From contig NZ_CP146608.1 of assembly GCF_037113415.1 (NCBI RefSeq), forward strand, positions 2,562,501-2,626,500: DNA of 64,000 bases, in the 5' to 3' direction. Origin of the DNA: Devosia sp. XK-2 (lineage in GTDB: Bacteria; Pseudomonadota; Alphaproteobacteria; Rhizobiales; Devosiaceae). A program made the position numbers and the translations under genes. Below the pieces are notes generated by a model. It was not told the DNA's origin, did not search any database, and was given only the letters and a program-made list of their open reading frames with translations. Shown here piece after piece: positions 17,721 to 25,105 of this stretch; the first letter of the stretch is position 1, and every line of letters begins with the position of its first letter.

Positions 17721-18751
17721 TGACCGACGCCCATGCTTCGACCTTCACCAATGTGCGGCAGACCCGCTTCTGGCAAAAAGGGTTTCTGGCCAGCCAGTCC
17801 GCTTATGTGCTGGCAGCACTGATCGTCCTGATTGTGGTGATGAGCATTCTCTCCCCTAATTTCATGACGGGCGGCAATATCTCCAATATCACCCGCAACT
17901 TCTCCTTCATCGCCATTGCGACATTGGGAATTACGCTGGTGATCATTACCGGCGGCATTGACCTCTCGGTCGGCTCGACCATCGCCCTCTCGGCCACGGC
18001 CACGTCGCTGACCATGAATGGCCTGAACACCGTGGAGTTCTACCCCTTCCCCGGCAGCGCCCTGATCATTTCGCTGGTCGCGGGCCTTCTGGCTGCCGCT
18101 GCGGTGGGGCTGTTCAACGGGCTGGCCGTGGCCAAGCTCAAGCTCAGTCCATTCGTCACCACCCTTGGCACGCTCTCAATGGTGCGCGGCCTGGTCTATG
18201 TGGCCACCCAGGGCCGGGGCACCTTCCCCGCAGGCCCCGACAAGGAGCTGTTTCTGGCCGTCACCGCCGGCAAGATCTTCGAATTCGTTCCGGTGTCTTT
18301 CATCTATCTCATCATCTGTGCCGCTGTGATGTGGGTGGCGCTCAACCACACAGCCTGGGGCAAGCATGTCTTTGCCATCGGCAGCAATGAGAATGCGGGA
18401 CGGCTGACCGGCGTCAATGTCGATCGGGTCAAGATCCAGGTCTATGTGCTGTGCTCGCTCGCTGCCGGTCTCAATGGCATCATCATTTCGGGCTGGCTCG
18501 GCTCGGCCCCTGCCAATCTGGCCACGGCCTATGAGCTGACCATCATTGCCGCGGCCGTGATTGGCGGCGCCAATCTGGCCGGCGGTGTCGGCGGGGCGGC
18601 CGGCGCCATTATTGGCTGCGTGCTTATCGAGGTGATCCGCAACGGCCTCGTCCTGGCGCGTGTCGATCCTTACTGGCAGCAGACCCTGGTGGGCGCGATC
18701 ATCGTTGCCGCCGTGCTGGTGGACCGACTGCGCTCAAGCCGAAACGGCTGA
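17720..18751 (+). CDS. Sugar ABC importer permease (RbsC/FrcC family)
   Basis: Integral membrane channel of the importer, 343 residues with eight to ten hydrophobic helices. Typical motifs include GGIDLSVGSTIALSA early, LGTLSMVRGLVYVATQGRG in the middle, GSNENAGRLTGVNVDRVKIQVY, and EVIRNGLVLARVDPYWQQ near the end. The ATG at 17720 is preceded by AGGAGG at 17707-17712 and overlaps the ATPase stop codon, so translation is coupled. The sugar carried cannot be told from the sequence. Confidence 0.93.
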   Translation: MTDAHASTFTNVRQTRFWQKGFLASQSAYVLAALIVLIVVMSILSPNFMTGGNISNITRNFSFIAIATLGITLVIITGGIDLSVGSTIALSATATSLTMNGLNTVEFYPFPGSALIISLVAGLLAAAAVGLFNGLAVAKLKLSPFVTTLGTLSMVRGLVYVATQGRGTFPAGPDKELFLAVTAGKIFEFVPVSFIYLIICAAVMWVALNHTAWGKHVFAIGSNENAGRLTGVNVDRVKIQVYVLCSLAAGLNGIIISGWLGSAPANLATAYELTIIAAAVIGGANLAGGVGGAAGAIIGCVLIEVIRNGLVLARVDPYWQQTLVGAIIVAAVLVDRLRSSRNG

Positions 18752-18897
18752 TCGAACAGACATCCGGAGCCGCGCAAGCGCGGCTCCAACGAGATCGGTG
18801 CTGTGGCAACGACTGCTTGCACCGAAGGGAGGCCGGCGAATGGCTCGCCGGTTCGGTTACCCGGATCAAACCATCCGGTTCATTTGAGGAGACCACT

Positions 18898-19839
18898 ATG
18901 ACCAAGACAGCCATCGTGCTCGGCACGATCGCCAGCCTGTTCCTTGGCGGCACCGCCATTGCGCAGGATAGCTATACCTTTGCCGTCGTCCCCAAGGCGA
19001 TGAACAATCCGTTCTTCGACCTGACCCGCGATGGTTGCGAGGCTCGCGCCGCCGAACTGGGCAATGTCACCTGCCTCTATATCGGCCCGGTGGAACATGA
19101 AGCCACCACCCAGGCCCAGATCATCGAAGATCTGATCACCCAGGGCGTCGATGGCCTGGCCATTTCGGTGTCCGACATTGCCGCGGCCACCACTGTGATC
19201 GATCGCGCCACCGAAGCCGGCATTGCCGTGATCACCTTCGACTCCGACGCGCCCGACAGCACCCGCACCGCCTATGTCGGCACCGACAACAAGCTGTTCG
19301 GTGAAGACCTGGGCAAGCTCCTGCTGCAGATCGCGCCCGATGGCGGCACTTATGGCATGATTTCGGGTGGCGCTGCCGCTCCGAACCTTGCCCTGCGTGT
19401 CGATGGCGTGCGTGAAGCCCTGGCCGGTTCGAACTGGACCGAAGTGCCCGGTTCGCCGACCTTCTCGAACGACGACATCGCCCTGGCCGTGCAGCAGATG
19501 GGCGATCTCAAGACCGCCAATCCCGACATCAAGGCCATCGTGCCGGTCGGCGGCTGGCCCATGTTCGCGCCCGATGGCTGGAAAAACTTCGTTGACCAGT
19601 ACAAGGCCGATGTCGATAGCGGTGCCCTGGCCCTTGTCGTCGCCGATACCCTGCCCCAGCAGCTCCAGCTGCTGAGCGAAGGCTATGCCCATGGCTTGGT
19701 CGGCCAGCGTCCCTATGAAATGGGCGTGGTGTCGATGGACACGCTGCTCGCTATCGTCAATGGCGAAACCGTGGACGAAATCATCTACACCGGCAATGAC
19801 ATCGTCACTGCCGACAATGTCGATGAATTCCTGAAGTAA
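18898..19839 (+). CDS. Periplasmic sugar-binding protein of the ABC importer
   Basis: Captures the sugar in the periplasm and delivers it to the permease. A cleavable signal peptide (MTKTAIVLGTIASLFLGGTAIA, cut before QDSYTF) precedes a two-lobe periplasmic-binding fold: FAVVPKAMNNPFFDLTRDGCEA, then IIEDLITQGVDGLAISVSD and FDSDAPDSTRTAYVGTDN. The ATG at 18898 has TGAGGAG upstream; the longer open frame from 18817 is not supported. Being last in the operon and 146 bases after the permease, it may have its own leader. A strong terminator follows at 19872. Confidence 0.93.
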   Translation: MTKTAIVLGTIASLFLGGTAIAQDSYTFAVVPKAMNNPFFDLTRDGCEARAAELGNVTCLYIGPVEHEATTQAQIIEDLITQGVDGLAISVSDIAAATTVIDRATEAGIAVITFDSDAPDSTRTAYVGTDNKLFGEDLGKLLLQIAPDGGTYGMISGGAAAPNLALRVDGVREALAGSNWTEVPGSPTFSNDDIALAVQQMGDLKTANPDIKAIVPVGGWPMFAPDGWKNFVDQYKADVDSGALALVVADTLPQQLQLLSEGYAHGLVGQRPYEMGVVSMDTLLAIVNGETVDEIIYTGNDIVTADNVDEFLK

Positions 19840-19871
19840 GCTGGGCGGCCTTTTGGCCGCACAGTCTCCCG

Positions 19872-19912
19872 GAGCGCCCGACCGCGATCAAACGCGGCCG
19901 GGCGTTCTTTTT
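19872..19912 (+). terminator. Intrinsic terminator of the sugar importer operon
   Basis: A long GC-rich stem, roughly GAGCGCCCGACCGCG against CGCGGCCGGGCGTTC with one or two mismatches and a 6-base loop, is followed by TTTTT. It begins about 33 bases after the binding-protein stop codon. Confidence 0.88.
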
Positions 19913-20040
19913 GTGCGGGGTCGACATATTGCAAGACGGTCGCTGCCGGGGTGTCCGGGTCAGCGCGGCCGGAACGGGGTAGGGAGCACACAGTTCGCTT
20001 TGGCGCCGGCAGTTCGATCGCTGCATTGGCCGATGACCAG

Positions 20041-20069
20041 TTGACGAAGGAAACGTCGCACCCTAAAAT
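20041..20069 (+). promoter_or_regulatory. Strong sigma-70-type promoter of the MFS exporter leader
   Basis: TTGACG at 20041-20046 and TAAAAT at 20064-20069 are separated by exactly 17 bases, a near-consensus housekeeping promoter. Transcription would begin at about 20076, which coincides with an ATG. It lies 187 bases upstream of the MFS exporter gene. Confidence 0.7.
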
Positions 20070-20075
20070 TATTGA

Positions 20076-20132
20076 ATGATGACAGGAAGCTATCTGGCTG
20101 TAGTAGGTGGGCGCATGGGCACGGCAGCATAG
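20076..20132 (+). CDS. Candidate leaderless leader peptide, 18 residues
   Basis: An ATG-ATG start falls exactly where the promoter at 20041-20069 should initiate transcription, so the message would be leaderless. The frame encodes MMTGSYLAVVGGRMGTAA and stops at 20130-20132. Its last codons run through the left arm of the P1 stem, so a ribosome translating or stalled there would open P1. This is the arrangement seen in antibiotic-inducible leaders such as those of cmlA and erm genes. It is a prediction from position alone; such a short frame can occur by chance. Confidence 0.35.
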   Translation: MMTGSYLAVVGGRMGTAA

Positions 20133-20165
20133 CTGTCAGGCGAAAGCACCCATGCGCGGTAAATC

Positions 20166-20187
20166 GGCCCCAAGCGGGGCTTTTTTA
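20166..20187 (+). terminator. Intrinsic terminator within the exporter leader
   Basis: GCCCC-AAGC-GGGGC with an extra G-T closing pair, followed by six T (20181-20186). It lies after the folded leader RNA and 40 bases before the MFS exporter start, so exporter expression from the promoter at 20041 requires read-through. Confidence 0.8.
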
Positions 20188-20227
20188 TTGCCCGTCTACT
20201 GGTCAAGCAATCTAAGCGGTCATCATC

Positions 20228-21421
20228 ATGCAAAATCTGTTGCGCAGACCTCGCCTGTCCACGCTGGTCCTGCTGTCGGCACTCGCCATTCTTCCGATCA
20301 ATTTTTTCCTTCCATCGCTCCCGGGCATGGCCGCCCAGTTCGATGTGGACTACGCGACTATGGGCCTTTCACTGGCAGTCTATGCGGGGGCGTCGGCATG
20401 CCTTCAATTGGTTCTCGGTCCCCTTTCCGACCGCTTCGGCCGCAGGCCGGTAATCCTTTGGGCATTGGTCATTTTCATTGCAGCGACCGTTGGATGCGCC
20501 CTGGCGCCTGACGCGTGGACCTTCCTCGCCTGCCGAATGGTCCAGGCCGTGATCGCGCCAACATATGCGGTGTCGCTCGCCGTGATCCGCGACACGACCA
20601 GCAGGGACGAGGCAGCGGGCCAGTTCGGCTATCTGGCCATGGCCTGGGCCATAGCGCCCATGCTCGGCCCGACGGTTGGCGGACTCCTCGATCAGGTGCT
20701 GGGTTGGAGAGCTGGCTTCTGCGTTCTGGCGCTCTTTGGTGCCGCGGTTCTGGCCCTATGCTGGATCGACCTGCGCGAAACGAACAGCGCCCCCTCGGAC
20801 ACGATGGCAGAACAATATCGGGCCTATCCCGAGCTCCTTGGCTCGAAGCGCTTCTGGGCCTACTGCCTGTGTAGCGCCTTTTCGGTCGGCGCCTTCTATG
20901 CCTTCCTTGCCGGCGCACCGCTGGCCGCTTCAGCCTTCGATCTGTCGCCTGCGATCCTCGGTCTTTACATGGGCTCAATCACAGGTGGCTTCATGGCCGG
21001 CAGCTTTCTGGCCGGCCGGTTCGCCGGCAGATTGCCGATGACCACCATATTGCTTGCCGGACGGGTCCTGGCCTGCGCCGGCCTCTCGCTCGGCCTCATC
21101 CTATACGCCGCCGGCATCGACCATGTGCTGGCATTGTTCGGGCCCTGCCTGTTCGTTGGCGTGTCGAACGGCCTTACGCAACCGAGCGCCAGCGCTGGGG
21201 CGATTTCAGTTCACCCAACACACACGGGAAGCGCAGCCGGACTGGCCAGTGCGATCACCGTCGCCGGCGCCTCCATCATGGCCGCGGTCGCGGGCGCCGT
21301 TTTGACGCAGGAAAATGCCCGGCCAGGCTTACTGTTCGTGATGTTGGCCTCTGCGGTTGTTGCCCTGGCTGCGGCCCTGCTAACCCGCCAACCCGAAAGC
21401 ACTGTGTCCAGAACCACATAA
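20228..21421 (+). CDS. MFS drug exporter, Bcr/CflA (DHA1) family
   Basis: Proton-coupled exporter of the 12-helix DHA1 family that includes Bcr, CmlA and FloR. The 397-residue product shows the loop 2-3 signature GPLSDRFGRRPVIL after helix 2, RMVQAVIAPTYAVSLAVIRDTTSRDEAAGQFGYL in helices 4-5, and the motif C-like LGPTVGGLLDQVLGWRAGF in helix 5. The periplasm-facing PLPG-type start (LPINFFLPSLPGMAAQF) is also family-typical. There is no obvious ribosome site before the ATG. Its upstream leader suggests induction, perhaps by a translation inhibitor. Confidence 0.9.
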   Translation: MQNLLRRPRLSTLVLLSALAILPINFFLPSLPGMAAQFDVDYATMGLSLAVYAGASACLQLVLGPLSDRFGRRPVILWALVIFIAATVGCALAPDAWTFLACRMVQAVIAPTYAVSLAVIRDTTSRDEAAGQFGYLAMAWAIAPMLGPTVGGLLDQVLGWRAGFCVLALFGAAVLALCWIDLRETNSAPSDTMAEQYRAYPELLGSKRFWAYCLCSAFSVGAFYAFLAGAPLAASAFDLSPAILGLYMGSITGGFMAGSFLAGRFAGRLPMTTILLAGRVLACAGLSLGLILYAAGIDHVLALFGPCLFVGVSNGLTQPSASAGAISVHPTHTGSAAGLASAITVAGASIMAAVAGAVLTQENARPGLLFVMLASAVVALAAALLTRQPESTVSRTT

Positions 21422-21484
21422 TTGAAGGCAGCATGTCCGCTCTTGGTGAGGAGCACAGGACGCCCATGTGACTGCACTAGGGTC

Positions 21485-21685
21485 GAGGCTGTGTGAAAAC
21501 CCGGTGCCGGAAACCGCAGTTGGAAAGCAATTCCATCTGCCATTCGAGCGCGCAGTTTTCGGCGGCCAATTTGAAAACTTGCGGCGCTCGGCAGGCCTTT
21601 CGACCGGTGGAAACTGGCGCCCGGCAATGGGCGGCAGCAAATCGTTCTATCGACTTCGCGCTAAGCCGAGTTTTCACATAGGCTC
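21485..21685. mobile_element. MITE-like element with terminal inverted repeats, 201 bp
   Basis: The left end GAGGCTGTGTGAAAAC (21485-21500) and right end GTTTTCACATAGGCTC (21670-21685) are inverted repeats with 14 of 16 matches, and similarity continues a few bases further in (CCGG/CTCGG). GGTC flanks both sides (21481-21484 and 21687-21690), a possible target duplication offset by one base. The interior encodes no recognisable transposase, so this is a non-autonomous element or a deleted insertion sequence. I cannot assign the family. Confidence 0.6.
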
Positions 21686-21727
21686 AGGTCGTAACCTGCC
21701 GTCCCCTCTGACCTTGCCCCTAACCCT

Positions 21728-21812
21728 TGGTCCCTCCCCCTTTGTGGGGAGGGAAGCGAGATAGGACTTGGCGTCAGCTAAGTCCGTTGAATCGAGCAGG
21801 GTGGGGGTGTCG
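21728..21812. repeat. Degenerate CCCTCCCC palindromic repeat
   Basis: CCCTCCCCCTTTGTGGGGAGGG at about 21733-21755 forms a compact hairpin, followed some 45 bases later by GCAGGGTGGGGGTG. A nearly identical hairpin is found at 63745-63769 followed by AAGGGTGGGGGT, so the two are copies of one repeat related to the larger palindrome at 9330. Confidence 0.65.
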
Positions 21813-22198
21813 GCCTCTCAACGCTTTGAGACGACAGGCTATTCACAAAATAATCCCCGCCCCCTCCAACCTCCCGCATACTCCCCCCGTCCTCACCGAC
21901 AACACGCGGTACCGACGAACTTCGAGCCGTCCCGAAGGGCCGGACGCGCCGGTGGCGCGGCTGGAGGCAAGAAGGCCATGAGAGCTGCGCTCGAATGGCA
22001 AGGGGTGAGGAGGCAGGCCGCACGGTGTCGATCGGGCGGAGGCGTGTATGCTGACCACCGGTCGCTCAACTGAAGCGAACGGCAACAGGCGGCGATGGAT
22101 GTTTCGGCATCCGGGCCAAAGTCTGTGCCGGTCGTGGATGGGATGAGCAACCCGCAAGGGGGCCGCTCGATGCATGCGTCCGAAATCCTGTTCGTGGG

Positions 22199-22245
22199 AA
22201 GCGGCTTTCGCCTCTTCTTTAATTTAACCGAGGCGAAAGCCGCTT
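22199..22245. terminator. Perfect 16-base-pair hairpin, terminator-like
   Basis: AAGCGGCTTTCGCCTC (22199-22214) is exactly complementary to GAGGCGAAAGCCGCTT (22230-22245), with an AT-rich 15-base loop and TTCAC after it. On the minus strand the stem is followed by only two T. No annotated gene ends just before it on either strand, so what it terminates, or whether it regulates murL 125 bases downstream, is open. Confidence 0.55.
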
Positions 22246-22369
22246 TTCACCGTGCAACCGCGACGCCAAGTGGCCGGGCGGCGCTGGGTCGTGGCCGCGA
22301 GGCTTTCGAAGCATCGAACCAATACATGGCAGAAATGCCCCACTCCCGTCACAGGCGCAAATCACCTAT

Positions 22370-23728
22370 ATGATGATCAAAGCCAGCGAGTTGCCCGTGA
22401 CCGAATTCTTCCGCATTGAAAGCCCCTCCTTCGACCCTGCGACCGGTGAGGCGCGCTTTCCCTATCGGCTGAACGATCTGACCTTCACCGAGCGCCTGAC
22501 GCTGCCGGCCGGCGCCGATGCGGAAAACGCCGCCTCGCCCGCCTTTGCAAAACTGCTCGGACTGACCGCGATTGTTCTGGGCGTCTCCTATTTCAAGCTG
22601 CGCGCACCCCTCGCCATCGACGCGCCCGGCATCCCGCTGACTGCCGCTGAGCGTGCCTTTGTCATCGATGTCTATGAGAACGGCCTGGGCGAATTTTATG
22701 CCCGCAACGAACTGGCCCGCTTCGGCAAGCTGGTGCTGACCGCCCCAGAGGACGACGAGACGCGCAAGCCCGCGCCCAAACTGCCCGAGCGCACATTGCT
22801 GCCTATTGGCGGGGGCAAGGATTCCCTGGTCAGCGTTGATCTCCTGACCCATACCGGACAGGCTTTCACGCCCTTTGCGGTCAATCCCAAGGGACCAATC
22901 CTCACCTCGGTGGAGGCCATTGGCACGCCGCCGCTTTATGTGACGCGCAAACTCGACCCCGAGATGATCCGTCTCGGTCAGGAGCCGGGCTATTACAATG
23001 GCCATGTGCCCTCGACCGCGATCAACTCGATGATCGCCGCACTCTGCGCCCTGCTCTTTGGCTATGACCAGATTGTGCTCTCCAATGAGCGCTCGGCCAG
23101 CGAGGGCAATGTCATGTTCGACGGGCGCGAGACCAATCACCAATATTCAAAGTCTCTAGGCTTCGAACTGCTCATCGCCGATACCCTGGCCAATGCCACC
23201 GGCGGGGCGCTGAAATATTTCTCGCTCCTGCGGCCCTATTCGGAAGCGCGCATCGCCTCGCTCTTCACCAAGGAGCACAAATTCGATGCGGTGTTTTCGA
23301 GCTGTAACCGCAATTTCCGCCTCAATGGCAATGATGGGCCGCTCTGGTGTGGCGAATGCCCCAAATGCCATTTCGTCTTCCTGATCTTTGCGCCCTTCAT
23401 GGCCAAGGACCGGATGCTGGCCATTTTCGGCAAGAACCTGCTCGATGAGCCCGCCAATGAACAATCCTTCCGCGAATTGGCCGGCCTGACCGGCCAGAAG
23501 CCCTGGGAATGCGTTGGCGAAATCCTGGAAGCGGCGGCGTGCTTTTACACCCTCACTCGCCATGCCGATTGGCACGAGGATGCCATTGTGCGCGCAGTCA
23601 AGGCGGACCTCTTCGCCCAATATGGCGAAGAAAAACTGCAGCGCGCCATGGCCGAATGCCTGACCGACAGCCACGATCATCACATTCCGCCGGCACTGGC
23701 CGCCAAGGTGGCCGCCTATGCAGTTTGA
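22370..23728 (+). CDS. murL: UDP-N-acetyl-alpha-D-muramoyl-L-alanyl-L-glutamate epimerase
   Basis: Epimerises the terminal L-glutamate of UDP-MurNAc-L-Ala-L-Glu to D-glutamate, an ATP-using step of the alternative peptidoglycan route described in Xanthomonas. The 452-residue protein has a PP-loop-like PIGGGKDSLVSVDLL near residue 143, then NPKGPILTSVEAIGTPPLYVTRKLDP, YYNGHVPSTAINSMIAALCALLFGYDQIVLSNERSASEGN, and a cysteine cluster WCGECPKCHFVFLIFAPF. Assignment rests on these features plus the overlapping murD2 gene, the known partner. Two in-frame ATGs (22370, 22373) are possible starts. Confidence 0.88.
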   Translation: MMIKASELPVTEFFRIESPSFDPATGEARFPYRLNDLTFTERLTLPAGADAENAASPAFAKLLGLTAIVLGVSYFKLRAPLAIDAPGIPLTAAERAFVIDVYENGLGEFYARNELARFGKLVLTAPEDDETRKPAPKLPERTLLPIGGGKDSLVSVDLLTHTGQAFTPFAVNPKGPILTSVEAIGTPPLYVTRKLDPEMIRLGQEPGYYNGHVPSTAINSMIAALCALLFGYDQIVLSNERSASEGNVMFDGRETNHQYSKSLGFELLIADTLANATGGALKYFSLLRPYSEARIASLFTKEHKFDAVFSSCNRNFRLNGNDGPLWCGECPKCHFVFLIFAPFMAKDRMLAIFGKNLLDEPANEQSFRELAGLTGQKPWECVGEILEAAACFYTLTRHADWHEDAIVRAVKADLFAQYGEEKLQRAMAECLTDSHDHHIPPALAAKVAAYAV

Positions 23729-25007
23729 CGAACCGGTCCTGCTCTATGGCGCAGGACGCGAGGCCCTCTCCACGCGCGCCTTTCTCAAGGCGCGCCAGCC
23801 CGACCTCAAGGTCTTTGTCACCGTCGACAGCGGCAATGCGGATATCCCCGAAACCGAACCCATTGATATCGCGGACCTGCCCGCCGCCATGGCCACCCGC
23901 CGCTTCGGACTGATCGTCAAAAGCCCCGGCGTGTCGCGCTACAAGCCCATTTTCGAGGCCGCGCGCAATTGCGCCATTCCGGTCACTTCCAATCTCAATC
24001 TCTGGGGCGCCAGCTATCGCCACGATCGCACCGTGGTTGCGATCACCGGCACCAAGGGCAAATCGACCACCGCCACGCTGACCCATCTGATGCTGACCCG
24101 CTCGGGCATTGATGCAGGCCTGGCGGGCAATGTCGGTCTGGCGCCGCTCGAAATCGCCGATCGCCATGCCGTCGTCATCTTCGAGCTGTCCAGCTACCAG
24201 ACCGCCGACATGAATTTCCTGCCCGATGTGGCGGCGCTGACCAATCTCTATCCCGAGCATGTCGACTGGCACGGTTCGGTGGAGCGCTATTATGCCGATA
24301 AGCTCCACCTGATCGACCGGGACGGCACCTTCGCCGTGGCCTTGGGCGCTGCCGCCAGGGGCAATGCGCTGGTCGCCCGCGCCGTGCGCGACCACCGCCG
24401 TCTCCTGCCCGACCTGACGGCGGAGCAGAGCCTCGTCATTGAAAATGCGGTGGCCCGCTCGCGGCTGCGTGGCGCGCACAATCTGGACAATGCGCTTCTG
24501 GCCGCCCAGATCACGCTGGGCGTCGGCGGGTCCATGGATGGCATAGTCCAGGGTATCGCCGCCTTTCATCCCCTGCCCCATCGCCTCGAGGAGCATCGCT
24601 TCGGCGAGATGACAATCGTCAACGATTCCATCTCGACCACGCCCGAGGCCACCAAGGCGGCCCTGGCCGCCTATCCCGGGCGGCGCATTGCGCTGATCGC
24701 CGGTGGCCATGAGCGCGAGCAGGACTATGCCGAGCTGGCCGGCCTGCTGGCATCGCGCGGTGTCCGGCTCCTCGCCACGCTTCCGGTCACCGGCTTCAGG
24801 CTGGCCAAGGCCGCCGAACAGCGTGCGCCCGATATCGCCGTCATCCAGTGTCCGGACCTCGACCAGGCCGTGGCCGCCCTGGCCGCACAACGCGAACGGT
24901 TCGACACGCTTATCCTCTCGCCCGGCGCCCCTTCCTATAATCAGTTCAAGAATTTCGAAGAACGCGGAAGCCGTTTCGTCGCCCTCTGCCGGACCCATTT
25001 CAGCTAG
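23718..25007 (+). CDS. murD2: UDP-N-acetylmuramoyl-L-alanine--L-glutamate ligase
   Basis: Mur ligase that adds L-glutamate to UDP-MurNAc-L-Ala; MurL then inverts it. The 429-residue product has the Mur ligase layout: N-terminal Rossmann-like domain (LLYGAGREALSTRAFL), the ATP-binding ITGTKGKSTTATLTHLML, the central IFELSSYQTADM and TNLYPEHVDWHGSVERYYADKLHL, GAHNLDNALLAAQ, and a C-terminal INDS-type segment (IVNDSISTTPEATKAAL) with SPGAPSYNQFKNFEERG. It overlaps murL by 11 bases. Distinguishing MurD2 from ordinary MurD rests on the murL neighbour and on the absence of a mur cluster. Confidence 0.88.
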   Translation: MQFDEPVLLYGAGREALSTRAFLKARQPDLKVFVTVDSGNADIPETEPIDIADLPAAMATRRFGLIVKSPGVSRYKPIFEAARNCAIPVTSNLNLWGASYRHDRTVVAITGTKGKSTTATLTHLMLTRSGIDAGLAGNVGLAPLEIADRHAVVIFELSSYQTADMNFLPDVAALTNLYPEHVDWHGSVERYYADKLHLIDRDGTFAVALGAAARGNALVARAVRDHRRLLPDLTAEQSLVIENAVARSRLRGAHNLDNALLAAQITLGVGGSMDGIVQGIAAFHPLPHRLEEHRFGEMTIVNDSISTTPEATKAALAAYPGRRIALIAGGHEREQDYAELAGLLASRGVRLLATLPVTGFRLAKAAEQRAPDIAVIQCPDLDQAVAALAAQRERFDTLILSPGAPSYNQFKNFEERGSRFVALCRTHFS

Positions 25008-25008
25008 A

Positions 25009-25052
25009 GCGCTTCTAGCAAAAGTGGCCAAGGTTTTGCGGTTGAGAAGCGC
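25009..25052. repeat. Imperfect palindrome of the GCGCTTCT type
   Basis: GCGCTTCT (25009-25016) and AGAAGCGC (25045-25052) are perfect inverted arms; inside them CAAAA (25019-25023) and TTTTG (25034-25038) pair as well. Intergenic elements of this design are frequent in Hyphomicrobiales. It lies two bases after murD2 and before the convergent gene's end, so it may act as a terminator. Confidence 0.6.
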
Positions 25053-25105
25053 GATAAAATGGGAGCTCTACGGCCCGTTCAGCAAGAGCGAGCCGCGTCG
25101 CGGTG

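Larger units (their letters stand above)
20076..20190 (+). ncRNA. Structured leader RNA (candidate attenuator or riboswitch) of the MFS exporter
   Basis: The expected transcript of about 115 bases folds into a three-way junction: P1 GCGCATGGG (20111-20119) with CCCATGCGC (20149-20157), an inner hairpin GGCAGC-ATA-GCTGTC, and a GC-GAAA-GC hairpin with a GNRA tetraloop. A terminator follows at 20166-20187, and the exporter starts 40 bases later with no evident Shine-Dalgarno site. It could regulate the exporter by attenuation, or be an independent small RNA. I do not recognise it as a known riboswitch class; the structure was read by eye. Confidence 0.55.
21422..22369. other. Long intergenic region with mobile-element remnant, repeats and a hairpin
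   Basis: About 950 bases between the exporter and murL. It contains a MITE-like element (21485-21685), a palindromic repeat (21728-21812) and a perfect 16-base hairpin (22199-22245). Open frames up to 110 codons on both strands overlap each other and resemble no protein I know. The part 21960-22190 looks non-repetitive and unexplained; it might hold an RNA or the murL promoter. Confidence 0.45.

Noticed and set aside
21843-22175. Overlapping frames of 85-110 codons on both strands upstream of murL
   Set aside because: They overlap one another in several frames, have no domain, and look like GC-rich open frames.
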